From an uncultured Bacillota bacterium (GTDB taxonomy: Bacteria; Bacillota; Clostridia; Peptostreptococcales; Anaerovoracaceae), in contig CAMPBN010000059.1 in the NCBI GenBank assembly GCA_946638265.1, forward strand, positions 1 through 6,884: DNA of 6,884 nt, read 5' to 3'. This document shows, in pieces, positions 1-6,884 of this stretch (its first letter is position 1; every line of letters starts with the position of its first letter). The position numbers and the translations under genes were made by a program. The notes under the pieces are model-generated. The model did no database searches and was not told the origin of the DNA. It saw only the letters and a program-made list of their open reading frames with translations.

Positions 1-1091
1 TTGCCGTCGTATCTTTCGTGGCTGTAGAGCGCTCCTGTGCTCAGGTACGGATATTCCCTGAGGCTGGAGAGGATCTCGCTGCCGATCTGAGGCTTGTCGC
101 GCAGAAATTTCCGCTCTTTTTCGGTCAAGTCGGTTTTGTGCGACAGCACTACATCCGGAATGCCGATGCTGCCCACATCGTGGAGGAGCGCCGCGTAGTA
201 TATTTCTTCGCATTCTTCTTTGGTTTTGCCTTCCATCCTGGCCAGGCGCACCGCCGTGTCAGCCACTCGTGCAGCCCTGCCGCGGGAATATTCATCCTTT
301 TTCTCTGCGGCTTTGACCAGCGCCGTTGCGGTCTGGTCCAGAAGCCTCTTCTTGTTCTTCTTCTCGATTTCCAGCCTTTCAAGAGCCGTGGCTCTGGAAG
401 CTTCCATCATCTCATTCATATCCACTATCAGGAACGTGTAGATGATAAACGCGGTCATTGCCAGAGTAATATTGGTCAGCGACAGGCCGTATGCGAATAT
501 CTGTAGCGTCCCGGCCACCAGAGGCAACACATAAAATGCCACCAGAGGCAGGAATATCTTCTTTCTGAGGCTGCGATAGTAACGGAAGCATACATAAAGC
601 TGGTTCAGCGCCATCACTACAGGGATCAGATAGCAGATGAAAAAGCCCGGGGCGCGTACATAGCGGTTGTTTTCGTCAAAGGTATAGTAAAAGCCCGTGA
701 ATTGCGACAATACGACCATTCCCAGGCCCACTATCGCGTAGAGCTCGTTGACTCTCAGGATAAGAGGAACAGAATCCAGTCCCGCCTCTCCCACGCTCAG
801 ATCTTCCTGATACAGATTTGTGCTGTATATAGTGATGATGGTCATGGCGTAGACCAGGAAATTGCTGATTTTGGTCATGGCAAAGCCCAGGTCCGACACA
901 TCGCCTCTGTAGATATACGCCAGGCGGTCTGCAAAAAGCAGGATCATGGCACCGATTTCCATCATCAGCATGGCCACTTTTCTTTTCCTGCCTATGCCTT
1001 TGGTCATCAGCGTCAGGACCGCCGTCATGCCGCATATGCTGCCCAGCCCCAGCATTATATTAAGTTGGTGTTCCGCCAAAAATTTGATCAT
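1..1091 (-). CDS. Seven-helix membrane protein with degenerate HD-GYP-like domain (3' end outside window)
   Basis: Open frame of 363 codons from the ATG at 1091 to the left edge, with no stop in the window. Residues 1-225 hold seven probable membrane helices (about 10-30, 39-60, 70-91, 113-133, 149-169, 179-201 and 206-224). Basic loops KGIGRKRK (31-38) and RYYRSLRKK (170-178) point to the cytoplasm and the N-terminus faces out. Residues 226-255 look like a coiled-coil linker. An HD-GYP-like domain follows from about 256. It keeps Glu263 and His304-Asp305 (LLHDVG), but usual key residues are changed: Arg272 for the His of GHS, Ser308 for the Lys of HDxGK, Lys333 for the His of the HP motif, and Ser357 for the first His of HHE (SHERYDG). 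Catalysis is therefore doubtful; it may bind cyclic-di-GMP, act by protein contact, or have another activity. It lies 48 bases after the tandem-receiver gene with no terminator between, so is probably in the same operon. Identity as an HD-family protein is firm. Confidence 0.88.
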   Translation of the reverse strand, partial: MIKFLAEHQLNIMLGLGSICGMTAVLTLMTKGIGRKRKVAMLMMEIGAMILLFADRLAYIYRGDVSDLGFAMTKISNFLVYAMTIITIYSTNLYQEDLSVGEAGLDSVPLILRVNELYAIVGLGMVVLSQFTGFYYTFDENNRYVRAPGFFICYLIPVVMALNQLYVCFRYYRSLRKKIFLPLVAFYVLPLVAGTLQIFAYGLSLTNITLAMTAFIIYTFLIVDMNEMMEASRATALERLEIEKKNKKRLLDQTATALVKAAEKKDEYSRGRAARVADTAVRLARMEGKTKEECEEIYYAALLHDVGSIGIPDVVLSHKTDLTEKERKFLRDKPQIGSEILSSLREYPYLSTGALYSHERYDG

Positions 1092-1098
1092 GTGCCAT

Positions 1099-1106
1099 CC
1101 TTCCTT
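1099..1106 (-). promoter_or_regulatory. Ribosome binding site of the seven-helix HD-GYP-like gene
   Basis: AAGGAAGG lies 7 bases before the ATG at 1091 and decides this start. Another ATG at 1098 overlaps the region but is out of frame and closes after 12 codons. The 48-base gap (1092-1139) holds this site and no evident hairpin terminator or promoter. Confidence 0.75.
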
Positions 1107-1139
1107 TTCGCCGATTGTTCATGACTTTTGCCACCGATA

Positions 1140-1898
1140 TCATGCGTGGGTTTCGAAAAATTCCTGCAATCTGCTGAGGAGTTCTTCTTTCTTTATGCTC
1201 TTGAGGAAATAGCCCTGAGGCTGCAGCGCCATCACTTCCATGACGCTGGCCTTGTCGCTCTTGCCGGTAAGGAAGATCACCGGTATATCCTTTGTCTCGT
1301 CCTCGCTTCGCAGCATTTCCAAAACCTGAGCTCCGGATGCCGCCGGCATCTGATAGTCCAGAAGTATCAGGTCCACCTTGTTTTCACCCAGAAATTCTAT
1401 GGCGCGCAGGCCCGATACAGCCATGGAAACCTTGTAGTCGCCCTTCAGCCACTCACGTATCAGCGTCAGATATTGTGGGTCGTCGTCCACTACCAGGATA
1501 TGCTTTCTGAAAGCGCCCAGGTCTTCGACTTTGAAGAAATCCGAAACTGACCGCGAAAACTTCGAATTGTTTACCGGTCTTGAAAAGATATCATATACCG
1601 CATCCGGCCCGATGGAGCCTCTCACATACTGTGTGTCTGCCTCTGCACCTATCAGGATCACTTTTCTGCCCGTCTTTTTGGCGGCCTGCTCCAAAAGCAG
1701 CAGCACATCGTGCCCCGGCCGCTCGCCTTCCTCCATATAAAGGATGATCAGCGGCGAATTGTCCCATTCGTTCCGGATTCCATCCACCGTGCAAGGCACA
1801 TAGATACAGTCAGTGCCGGTGTCCTGCGCCTTTTTGGTCAGCACATGCACCACAAAGTTTTCGTTTTTTGCTGTTATCAAAATCTTGTTTACAGACAT
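1140..1898 (-). CDS. Tandem-receiver response regulator without an output domain (N-terminal receiver degenerate)
   Basis: 252 residues in two receiver-like halves. The C-terminal half (about 132-252) is canonical: Asp138-Asp139 in ILVVDDD, phospho-site Asp181 in LLDYQMP, Thr211 in FLTG, and Lys233 in GYFLKS. The N-terminal half (about 4-122) keeps the alternating hydrophobic strands (KILITA, LIILYM, KVILIG, VYDIFSRP) but has Tyr54 where the phospho-aspartate should be, Gly84 at the Thr/Ser position and Arg107 in place of the conserved Lys, so it is probably a pseudo-receiver. There is no DNA-binding, GGDEF or other effector domain. It starts at an ATG preceded by AGGAGA at 1903-1908, 18 bases after the kinase stop. 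By position it is the likely acceptor of phosphate from the kinase Hpt His1293, acting through protein contact, perhaps with one of the HD-GYP proteins. Pairing and role are inferred. Confidence 0.9.
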   Translation of the reverse strand: MSVNKILITAKNENFVVHVLTKKAQDTGTDCIYVPCTVDGIRNEWDNSPLIILYMEEGERPGHDVLLLLEQAAKKTGRKVILIGAEADTQYVRGSIGPDAVYDIFSRPVNNSKFSRSVSDFFKVEDLGAFRKHILVVDDDPQYLTLIREWLKGDYKVSMAVSGLRAIEFLGENKVDLILLDYQMPAASGAQVLEMLRSEDETKDIPVIFLTGKSDKASVMEVMALQPQGYFLKSIKKEELLSRLQEFFETHA

Positions 1899-1902
1899 TT
1901 AT

Positions 1903-1908
1903 TCTCCT
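1903..1908 (-). promoter_or_regulatory. Ribosome binding site of the tandem-receiver gene
   Basis: AGGAGA on the minus strand, within GGAGAGGAGAATAA, 4 bases before the ATG at 1898. It occupies most of the 18-base gap after the kinase stop, leaving no space for a separate promoter or terminator. Confidence 0.75.
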
Positions 1909-1916
1909 CTCCGGGC

Positions 1917-4900
1917 TCAGCCTTTCAGCAATGCTTCCATAGCGTCCCAGTCAAACTTTTTCAGAAGTTTTGCCATCTCTGCCATCTTTTTCGCGTCGTC
2001 TTCCGGCAGCTTGTATTCGGAAAGCTCCGACAGTATCATCTCCACGGCGTCGTAGTCCATCTGAGGAATTACATCCGCCAAAGCGCTGTAAGCGTCCGCC
2101 AGTTCGGCCTGCGAGATCTCTTCCTTTCCCTCTTCATCTGCCGCCGGCTGCGAAGTCCCAAGATCCGCCAGCTTGTCCTTGAAAGCGCGATATTCTTCCA
2201 GCAGCCTGCCCGTATGCTCGTCTATATAGGCCCGGTCGCCGCGGTTACCCGCTTCTTCGAGTGCGGCCGCCATCTCCGAAAGCTGCAAGGCTCCGACAAT
2301 GCGGGCAGAACTCTTCAAAGAGTGCACCTTGATGGTGAACAGTCTGATGTCGCCGTTTGCCTGCGTGGTCTCCAGCAGGTTTGAATTTTCGTCGATAGTC
2401 TCCTCGAACATGGAAAGTGCCATAAGGAAGTTTTCCGCACCGCCCGAATTTTTCAGGCCGTCTTCCGCAGAAATCCCTTCCACCTCTTCTATCCAGGACA
2501 TGTCAGCCGTGAGGGTGTCGTCCTGCGGGCCTGCATCCTGCAATTCTGCCACCTGCATTCTCTCAGGCGAAAGGTGCTTCATAATGGTCTTTTCCAGTTC
2601 TTTGCCATCCACCGGTTTTGGCAGGTAGCCGTTAAATCCTTTGGAACAGTAAAATTCTTCGCCCACCATGGTGTTGGCAGTCAGCGCATAAACCGGAAGG
2701 TCTTCGTCAAATTCCCTGATGTGCGCCATGGTCTCAATGCCATCCATACCCGGCATCATGTGGTCGAGAAAGACAACATCAAACTTGGTTTCGCGGATCT
2801 TCTCAAGCGCATCTTCGCCGCTCAGGGCTGTTACCACGAATACGCCGGTGGCTTTCAAAAGCCCCTTGAAAACATTCAGGTTCATCGGGTTGTCGTCCAC
2901 TACCAATACATCCGCATCCGGTGCCACGAACTTTGGTAGGTACGGGCCGGCAGCGCTTTCATCCACTTCTTCGCTGAAGGCTCCGAGCGGAGTCACATCC
3001 ACAATCTTCTGGGGAACCGTCAGTATGAACTCGGAGCCTTCTCCGTACACGCTCTCGCACCAGAGCCGGCCCTGCATGAGACCCGCAAATCGTCTTGAAA
3101 TATCCAGTCCCAGGCCTGTGCCCTGTATGTTGCTGTTCCTCTCTTCGTCCAAACGCTCATAGGCCGTGAAGAGTTTTTCCAGGTTTTCTTCCTTAACACC
3201 GATACCGGTGTCCTTGACGGAAAAGCGTACTATGCAGGTGTCATCTTCTCTTTCTTCCATCTGCACATCAAGCGCGAATCCGCCTTTTTCCGTGTATTTT
3301 ACGGCGTTGGTCAAAAGGTTGAGCACTATCTGTTTGATCTTGCCCACATCGCCGTAAAGCCGTTTTGGCATCATCTCGTCGACATTTACATCAAAGAACA
3401 GCCCCTTGTCGGTGCTCCTCACCCTTATCATGGAAACAATCTGGCGCAACATCTCCTGCACGTCGTATTCCTGCTCCACCAGATGCATCTTGCCCGATTC
3501 AATCTTGGAGATATCCAGGAGGTCGTTAATCAGGTTCAGCAACATCTCGGAGGCATTCTTAATATCCAGTCCGTAGTTGACGATGGACAGGAAATAGCCT
3601 TTTGGCACACCGTGCGCATTCTCGCGCAGAATCATCTCATCCATACCGATAATGGTATTGATAGGCGTTCTGATCTCGTGGGAAATATTGGCCAGGAATC
3701 TGGACTTGGCCGCATTGGCGCGCTCCGCCTCGTCCCTGGCTTTTTCGATTTCACCATACTGCCGGCGGATGACAGTCTGCCGCATCACGTGCCACACCAG
3801 CGCGCCCGCACCAAGCATTACCACCACCAGCAGCAAAATACGGAATATGAGAAGCTCTCTTATCTGAGGCTCTTTCACTACCTGGAAGACCTCCTCCTGG
3901 AGCACCTTTCTGCCCGTATCATCCAGCACCTGAACCGAAAATTCGTAGTCACCGTAAGGCAGGCCCGTATATTCCAGCGGCGCCAGCTCACTCTTCTTGG
4001 CCACGAGGCTTTCTTCGTTGCTTCCCTTCAAAGAAATGCGCACATTAGGGTCTGACAGGCTGTAATCCATGACGGAAGCCAAGAATCTGATACGCCCGCC
4101 GGTTGGAGGCAATGTGTAGACGCCATCCTTATTCGGCAATATCTTTTCATCGCCCGAATATATGGCTTTGACAGCCATCCTTACTTTGTTTTTCTCGTTG
4201 CTTTCGGCGAAATTATCGATATTTACGCAAAAGACCCCGCTGCGTCCGGAGACATAGAGATTGCCCTCTTCATCCAGCTCGCTGTAGCCGTTTCCGGTCG
4301 GATTGTAAGGCAGCCCGCTGCCCATACCGTAGAGTCTGTAGGATTTCACATCGTCAGCCAGCATCTCTTTGGTATTTACGACAAAAATGCCCCTGGAAGA
4401 AAGCACCCAGGCATTGCCGTTTTTGTCAAAGTACATGTCATAGTTGTTGTTGTAAGGGAAGGTGGTTACCGGCACGATTTTGCCGTCCTTCAAATATTCG
4501 ATGGAGTTGGATGTCACGATCCAAAAAACTCCGTTCGATTCGTCATAGACCAGGCGCATCACAACATCGCTGGTGAGGCCTTCGCTGCGCCCCAGCCTTT
4601 GCACGCTCGCGCCGTTTATTATGTAGATGCCGCCGCCGTCGGTGCCCACCAGAGACGCACCGTCACCGCGTTCTGCCACGGCTAGCAGAATGGTATTTTT
4701 GATGCCCTGTGCCGCTCCGGCCACCTGCGCCACCTTGCCGCGCCTGATTATGGCCAGCCCTCCGTCGGTGCCCACCAAAAGGTCACCGCTTTTTGCGCAA
4801 AGTATCCCACGGATTTTGTTGCTCGGCATGCCGTTTTTCATCGTGAGGCTGCTGATCTGACCGCTGCTCGAATAGCAGACCAGTCCCTTTTCGCCCGTAT

Positions 4901-6200
4901 ATCCTGCCACCCAGAGGTTGCCGTTCGGGTCTTTTTTGATGCAGCGTATGCGGATACCGTCCATATAGTTAGTGAGCGCATTTTTCACTTCTCTGCCATC
5001 TCTTCCAAGCACTCTGACGCCTTTGTCCGTTCCGATGTAAAGTTCACCGTCGCGCTTGCATGCAGCATTGGCCACCATTTCGCCCATACCGGCGTTTCCG
5101 CTCACATCCACAAAATTTGTTGTAACGATCTTCATCACGCCGCGAGTGGAAGATGACACCCAGATATTGCCCTGATAGTCCGATGTTTGCATCTCAATGC
5201 CGCTGGTAACCGGAAGGTCTTCCAGCGCGTGAAAAACGCTTTTTTCATCAACATACCCCAGCATTGAGCTGGAAGAAGCCCACACTCTGCCGCAATCGTA
5301 GCTGAGCCAGTGAATGTCACTCAGCGGGGCTGCGGATATTCTTTTCAAAGAGCCTGCTCCGGCACCGAAGTCTCCGTAAAAAATATCACCGTTTTCGGTA
5401 CCCAGATAGACTTTTCCCGGATTTTCCGGATCTGCCAGCAAAGATGTGATCTTATCCAGGCCAAGGTCTGCGCTCCTGTAAGTCCTGGAGAAGCGGCCGT
5501 TTTTGATCTCAAAGATGATGCCATTGGCAGTCTGACCGTATATTATGCCTTCCGAATCCGCAGAAAGCCTGAGAATTCTCTCGTCGATGAGATTGATACT
5601 GCCTCCGAAAACCAGCTTGATCTGCAGGTTTTCGTCCACGCAGCACACACCGGAAGTCGTACCTATAAAAATTCTCCCTTCCGAATCCTCTTCAAAAATT
5701 CTTATGGAAGACGACGGCAGCCCGTCCAAATAGGTAAAATGCGTGCGTTCCTCGCCATCCAGCATCACCACTCCGTTGTCATTGGTGGCCACCCAGATGC
5801 GCCCTTTGCTGTCCTCGAAAAATCCTCTGGAGCTGGTCAGCCCTTCCGAGGTATCCATTTTTTCAAATGAAGATCCGTCATATCTGATAACACCGCTGTA
5901 GCTGCCGATCCAGATGTGGCCGTCGCTCGCACCCATCAGAAACATGGAGTCCGATGTGGTCAGTCCGCTTGATGCATCGTAGACCTGGCAGGTATACCAT
6001 GCGCCCGGGATCTGTCCGCTGGCCGCATAGCCTCCCCCCGCGCCCGCGATCGTCTTTGTTTCCGCAGCAGCATCTGCGCTGCCCTGCAGCTTTCCGCCTG
6101 TAGCAGCAAAGCCGTCCTCCGCACCGCAAAAGATGCAGGAAAAGAGGCAAAAAGCCGCAGTCAGCGCTGCTATATATGCTTTTTTGTTTTTCTTATTCAC
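1917..6200 (-). CDS. Hybrid sensor histidine kinase with double beta-propeller, Y_Y_Y, receiver and Hpt domains
   Basis: About 1427 residues, numbered from the GTG at 6200. Order: basic N-terminus and hydrophobic signal sequence (1-32); Ala/Gly-rich linker (33-66); fourteen propeller-blade motifs (about 68-663); Y_Y_Y domain (about 700-778); one transmembrane helix (783-805); coiled coil with no clear HAMP; HisKA with phosphoacceptor His841 (SHEIRTP); HATPase_c with N box Asn965, G1 box Asp997 (DTGIG) and G2 box at Gly1027 (GTGLGL); receiver with Asp1102-Asp1103, phospho-site Asp1146, Thr1174 and Lys1195; Hpt with His1293 (KVHSLKSSA); and a helical tail to 1427. The propeller half should lie outside the membrane and sense an unknown ligand, with the kinase half in the cytoplasm. 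All catalytic residues of a full His-Asp-His relay are present. The layout recalls the Bacteroides hybrid two-component systems (BT4663 type), but an Hpt replaces the AraC-type DNA-binding domain. The gene overlaps the HD-GYP gene before it by 8 bases and lies 18 bases before the receiver gene, its likely phosphate acceptor. Confidence 0.95.
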   Translation of the reverse strand: MNKKNKKAYIAALTAAFCLFSCIFCGAEDGFAATGGKLQGSADAAAETKTIAGAGGGYAASGQIPGAWYTCQVYDASSGLTTSDSMFLMGASDGHIWIGSYSGVIRYDGSSFEKMDTSEGLTSSRGFFEDSKGRIWVATNDNGVVMLDGEERTHFTYLDGLPSSSIRIFEEDSEGRIFIGTTSGVCCVDENLQIKLVFGGSINLIDERILRLSADSEGIIYGQTANGIIFEIKNGRFSRTYRSADLGLDKITSLLADPENPGKVYLGTENGDIFYGDFGAGAGSLKRISAAPLSDIHWLSYDCGRVWASSSSMLGYVDEKSVFHALEDLPVTSGIEMQTSDYQGNIWVSSSTRGVMKIVTTNFVDVSGNAGMGEMVANAACKRDGELYIGTDKGVRVLGRDGREVKNALTNYMDGIRIRCIKKDPNGNLWVAGYTGEKGLVCYSSSGQISSLTMKNGMPSNKIRGILCAKSGDLLVGTDGGLAIIRRGKVAQVAGAAQGIKNTILLAVAERGDGASLVGTDGGGIYIINGASVQRLGRSEGLTSDVVMRLVYDESNGVFWIVTSNSIEYLKDGKIVPVTTFPYNNNYDMYFDKNGNAWVLSSRGIFVVNTKEMLADDVKSYRLYGMGSGLPYNPTGNGYSELDEEGNLYVSGRSGVFCVNIDNFAESNEKNKVRMAVKAIYSGDEKILPNKDGVYTLPPTGGRIRFLASVMDYSLSDPNVRISLKGSNEESLVAKKSELAPLEYTGLPYGDYEFSVQVLDDTGRKVLQEEVFQVVKEPQIRELLIFRILLLVVVMLGAGALVWHVMRQTVIRRQYGEIEKARDEAERANAAKSRFLANISHEIRTPINTIIGMDEMILRENAHGVPKGYFLSIVNYGLDIKNASEMLLNLINDLLDISKIESGKMHLVEQEYDVQEMLRQIVSMIRVRSTDKGLFFDVNVDEMMPKRLYGDVGKIKQIVLNLLTNAVKYTEKGGFALDVQMEEREDDTCIVRFSVKDTGIGVKEENLEKLFTAYERLDEERNSNIQGTGLGLDISRRFAGLMQGRLWCESVYGEGSEFILTVPQKIVDVTPLGAFSEEVDESAAGPYLPKFVAPDADVLVVDDNPMNLNVFKGLLKATGVFVVTALSGEDALEKIRETKFDVVFLDHMMPGMDGIETMAHIREFDEDLPVYALTANTMVGEEFYCSKGFNGYLPKPVDGKELEKTIMKHLSPERMQVAELQDAGPQDDTLTADMSWIEEVEGISAEDGLKNSGGAENFLMALSMFEETIDENSNLLETTQANGDIRLFTIKVHSLKSSARIVGALQLSEMAAALEEAGNRGDRAYIDEHTGRLLEEYRAFKDKLADLGTSQPAADEEGKEEISQAELADAYSALADVIPQMDYDAVEMILSELSEYKLPEDDAKKMAEMAKLLKKFDWDAMEALLKG
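1926..2060 (-). repeat. Duplicated short helical motif in the kinase's C-terminal tail
   Basis: After the Hpt domain the kinase carries an extra, strongly charged helical tail. The segment MDYDAVEMIL (residues 1381-1390) recurs 35 residues later as FDWDAMEALL (1416-1425), matching at 5 of 10 positions with similar residues at several others. The stretch between them (SELSEYKLPEDDAKKMAEMA and onward) looks like a helix hairpin. This could be a small docking module for a partner such as the receiver protein encoded next; no function can be assigned from sequence alone. Confidence 0.6.
4212..5999 (-). repeat. Fourteen beta-propeller blade repeats within the hybrid kinase
   Basis: Protein-level repeat of about 42 residues with the core pattern Gly-x-(Ile/Leu)-(Trp/Tyr/Phe)-(Val/Ile)-x-(Thr/Ser)-x-x-Gly-(Val/Ile). 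Cores begin near residues 94, 133, 175, 218, 262, 304, 344, 385, 427, 472, 514, 557, 595 and 646. Examples are GHIWIGS, GRIWVAT, GELYIGT and GNLYVSG. Fourteen blades fit two seven-bladed propellers in tandem, as established for the periplasmic sensors of Bacteroides hybrid systems. The blades have diverged, and I see no near-identical DNA repeats, so this is an old protein fold and not a recent tandem duplication. The motif count is read directly; the two-propeller fold is inferred. Confidence 0.85.
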
Positions 6201-6884
6201 CTGCACCCTCCATAGTCATAACACTCTTGTATTTGTTGAAAACAACTTTTATTTCAGGCAGCGAGTCCGTAAAAGCCTCCACACACTTCGGATCGAAGGC
6301 ACTGCCTGCACCGTCGATTATCTCCTGCACGGCATCGTCAAAGGAAAATGCCGGCTTGTACACTCTGACAGATGTGAGAGCATCAAAAACATCGGCGATT
6401 GCCATGATCCTCGCGGAAAGCGGGATGACTTCGCCATGAAGCCCCTCAGGGTAACCTTTGCCGTCCCAGCGCTCATGGTGGTAAGCTGCCATGTTGCGCG
6501 CTTCCTTCAGGTAACTTTCGCCCTCCACCGTACCTATGGCTTTTTCCACTATGCTCTTGCCCGCCAAAGTGTGGGTTTTCATAATTTCATATTCTTCTTC
6601 CGTGAGCTTGCCTGCTTTGTTCAAAATCTTGTCGGAAATGTTGATCTTACCCACATCGTGAAGCGGCGCACTTCGTACGATTTCTGACATAAATTTTGGA
6701 GTCAGCTTTTCGGCATAATATCCCCTTCTTTTCAGACCTTCTGCAATAATGCGCACGTATTCGGCTGTCTTCTGTATGTGGTCGCCCGTGTCGGAATCCC
6801 TGTGTTCAACCAGATTGGCCATAATGATGATCAGGCCGTCCGGCATCTGGGCGGTGGAGTCGGAAAGTCTGCGTATGCTGCGCA
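6193..6884 (-). CDS. HD-GYP domain protein, probable cyclic-di-GMP phosphodiesterase (5' end outside window)
   Basis: C-terminal 230 or so residues of a longer protein. The frame is open through the right edge, so the ATG at 6846 is probably an internal Met. Counting from that Met, every HD-GYP hallmark is present: Glu14 and His23 in the EHRDSDTGDH stretch, His63-Asp64 and Lys67 (HDVGK), His92 (KTHTLAG), His123-His124 (HHERWDGKGYPEG, with the GYP at 131-133) and Asp152 (ADVFDAL). By family knowledge these residues bind a two- or three-metal centre that hydrolyses cyclic-di-GMP, so an active phosphodiesterase is likely; the substrate is inferred. The missing N-terminal part in such proteins is usually a sensor or membrane region, but none of it is visible here. 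The gene ends in TAA at 6195-6193 and overlaps the start of the kinase gene by 8 bases, which suggests translational coupling and shared control. Domain call is secure; enzymatic activity is probable. Confidence 0.9.
   Translation of the reverse strand, partial: RSIRRLSDSTAQMPDGLIIIMANLVEHRDSDTGDHIQKTAEYVRIIAEGLKRRGYYAEKLTPKFMSEIVRSAPLHDVGKINISDKILNKAGKLTEEEYEIMKTHTLAGKSIVEKAIGTVEGESYLKEARNMAAYHHERWDGKGYPEGLHGEVIPLSARIMAIADVFDALTSVRVYKPAFSFDDAVQEIIDGAGSAFDPKCVEAFTDSLPEIKVVFNKYKSVMTMEGAGE
6207..6211 (-). promoter_or_regulatory. Shine-Dalgarno GGAGG that fixes the kinase start
   Basis: GGAGG lies 6 bases before the GTG at 6200-6198, a normal spacing. The in-frame GTG at 6206-6204 directly touches GGAGG, with no spacer, and is a poor candidate. 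The start at 6200 is therefore preferred, giving 1427 residues beginning (V)NKKNKK. The site lies inside the last codons of the upstream HD-GYP gene (Met-Glu-Gly-Ala-Gly-Glu-stop), so ribosomes finishing that gene could restart here. Confidence 0.8.

Noticed and set aside
676..1035. Minus-strand open frame of 119 codons, and another at 149-382
   Set aside because: They are in other frames of the seven-helix HD-GYP-like gene, whose own frame is open from 1091 to the window edge and encodes clear membrane helices and an HD domain.
1092..1139. Terminator or promoter between the receiver gene and the seven-helix gene
   Set aside because: I find no stable inverted repeat with a T-tract and no convincing -35/-10 pair; only a ribosome binding site is evident.
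1710..2384. Plus-strand open frame of 224 codons
   Set aside because: It lies opposite the clearly coding kinase tail and receiver gene, its translation shows no recognisable domain, and it is rich in Arg, His and Cys as expected of an antisense shadow.
1917..2400. A DNA-binding output domain at the kinase C-terminus, as in Bacteroides hybrid systems
   Set aside because: The region holds an Hpt domain with His1293 and a helical tail; no AraC-type helix-turn-helix is visible.
6133..6687. Plus-strand open frame of 184 codons, with similar ones at 18-506, 3483-4055 and 5310-5870
   Set aside because: All lie opposite well-conserved minus-strand domains, and none shows a domain or a convincing gene context.
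6844..6846. ATG as the true start of the right-hand HD-GYP gene
   Set aside because: The frame stays open upstream to the window edge, with plausible linker sequence (RRLSDSTAQ) running into the domain, and the fragment would otherwise start abruptly at the domain.

Overview
The window holds four genes, all on the minus strand and packed nose to tail with no room for a promoter or terminator between them, so they read as one operon transcribed from right to left. Base composition is near 50% G+C. The Shine-Dalgarno sequences are strong (GGAGG, AGGAGA, AAGGAAGG). The histidine-kinase and HD-GYP sequences resemble those of anaerobic Clostridia, in particular Lachnospiraceae-like organisms. The genus cannot be told from this sequence.

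In transcription order: (1) 6884-6193, the C-terminal part of a protein ending in an intact HD-GYP domain, a probable cyclic-di-GMP phosphodiesterase whose start lies beyond the right edge. (2) 6200-1917, a very large hybrid sensor kinase of about 1427 residues. It has a signal sequence, fourteen propeller-blade motifs (two seven-bladed beta-propellers), a Y_Y_Y domain, one membrane helix, HisKA, HATPase_c, a receiver, an Hpt domain and a short duplicated helical tail. (3) 1898-1140, a 252-residue protein of two receiver domains, the first lacking the phosphorylation residues and the second intact, with no DNA-binding domain. (4) 1091-1, the N-terminal 363 residues of a seven-helix membrane protein joined to an HD-GYP-like domain that has lost most of its metal-binding residues. 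It runs off the left edge and is easy to miss because it has no stop codon in the window.

Taken together this looks like a membrane signalling cassette. The large kinase would sense something outside the membrane and pass phosphate His841 -> Asp1146 -> His1293, probably on to Asp181 of the small receiver protein. On either side sit two HD-GYP proteins, one predicted active and one predicted inactive or altered. No transcription-factor output is encoded in the window, so the output is more likely protein-protein contact or cyclic-di-GMP turnover than direct gene control. The arrangement and roles are inferred; the domains and motif residues are read from the sequence. No RNA genes, mobile elements, CRISPR arrays or gene-free stretches over 300 bases were seen.
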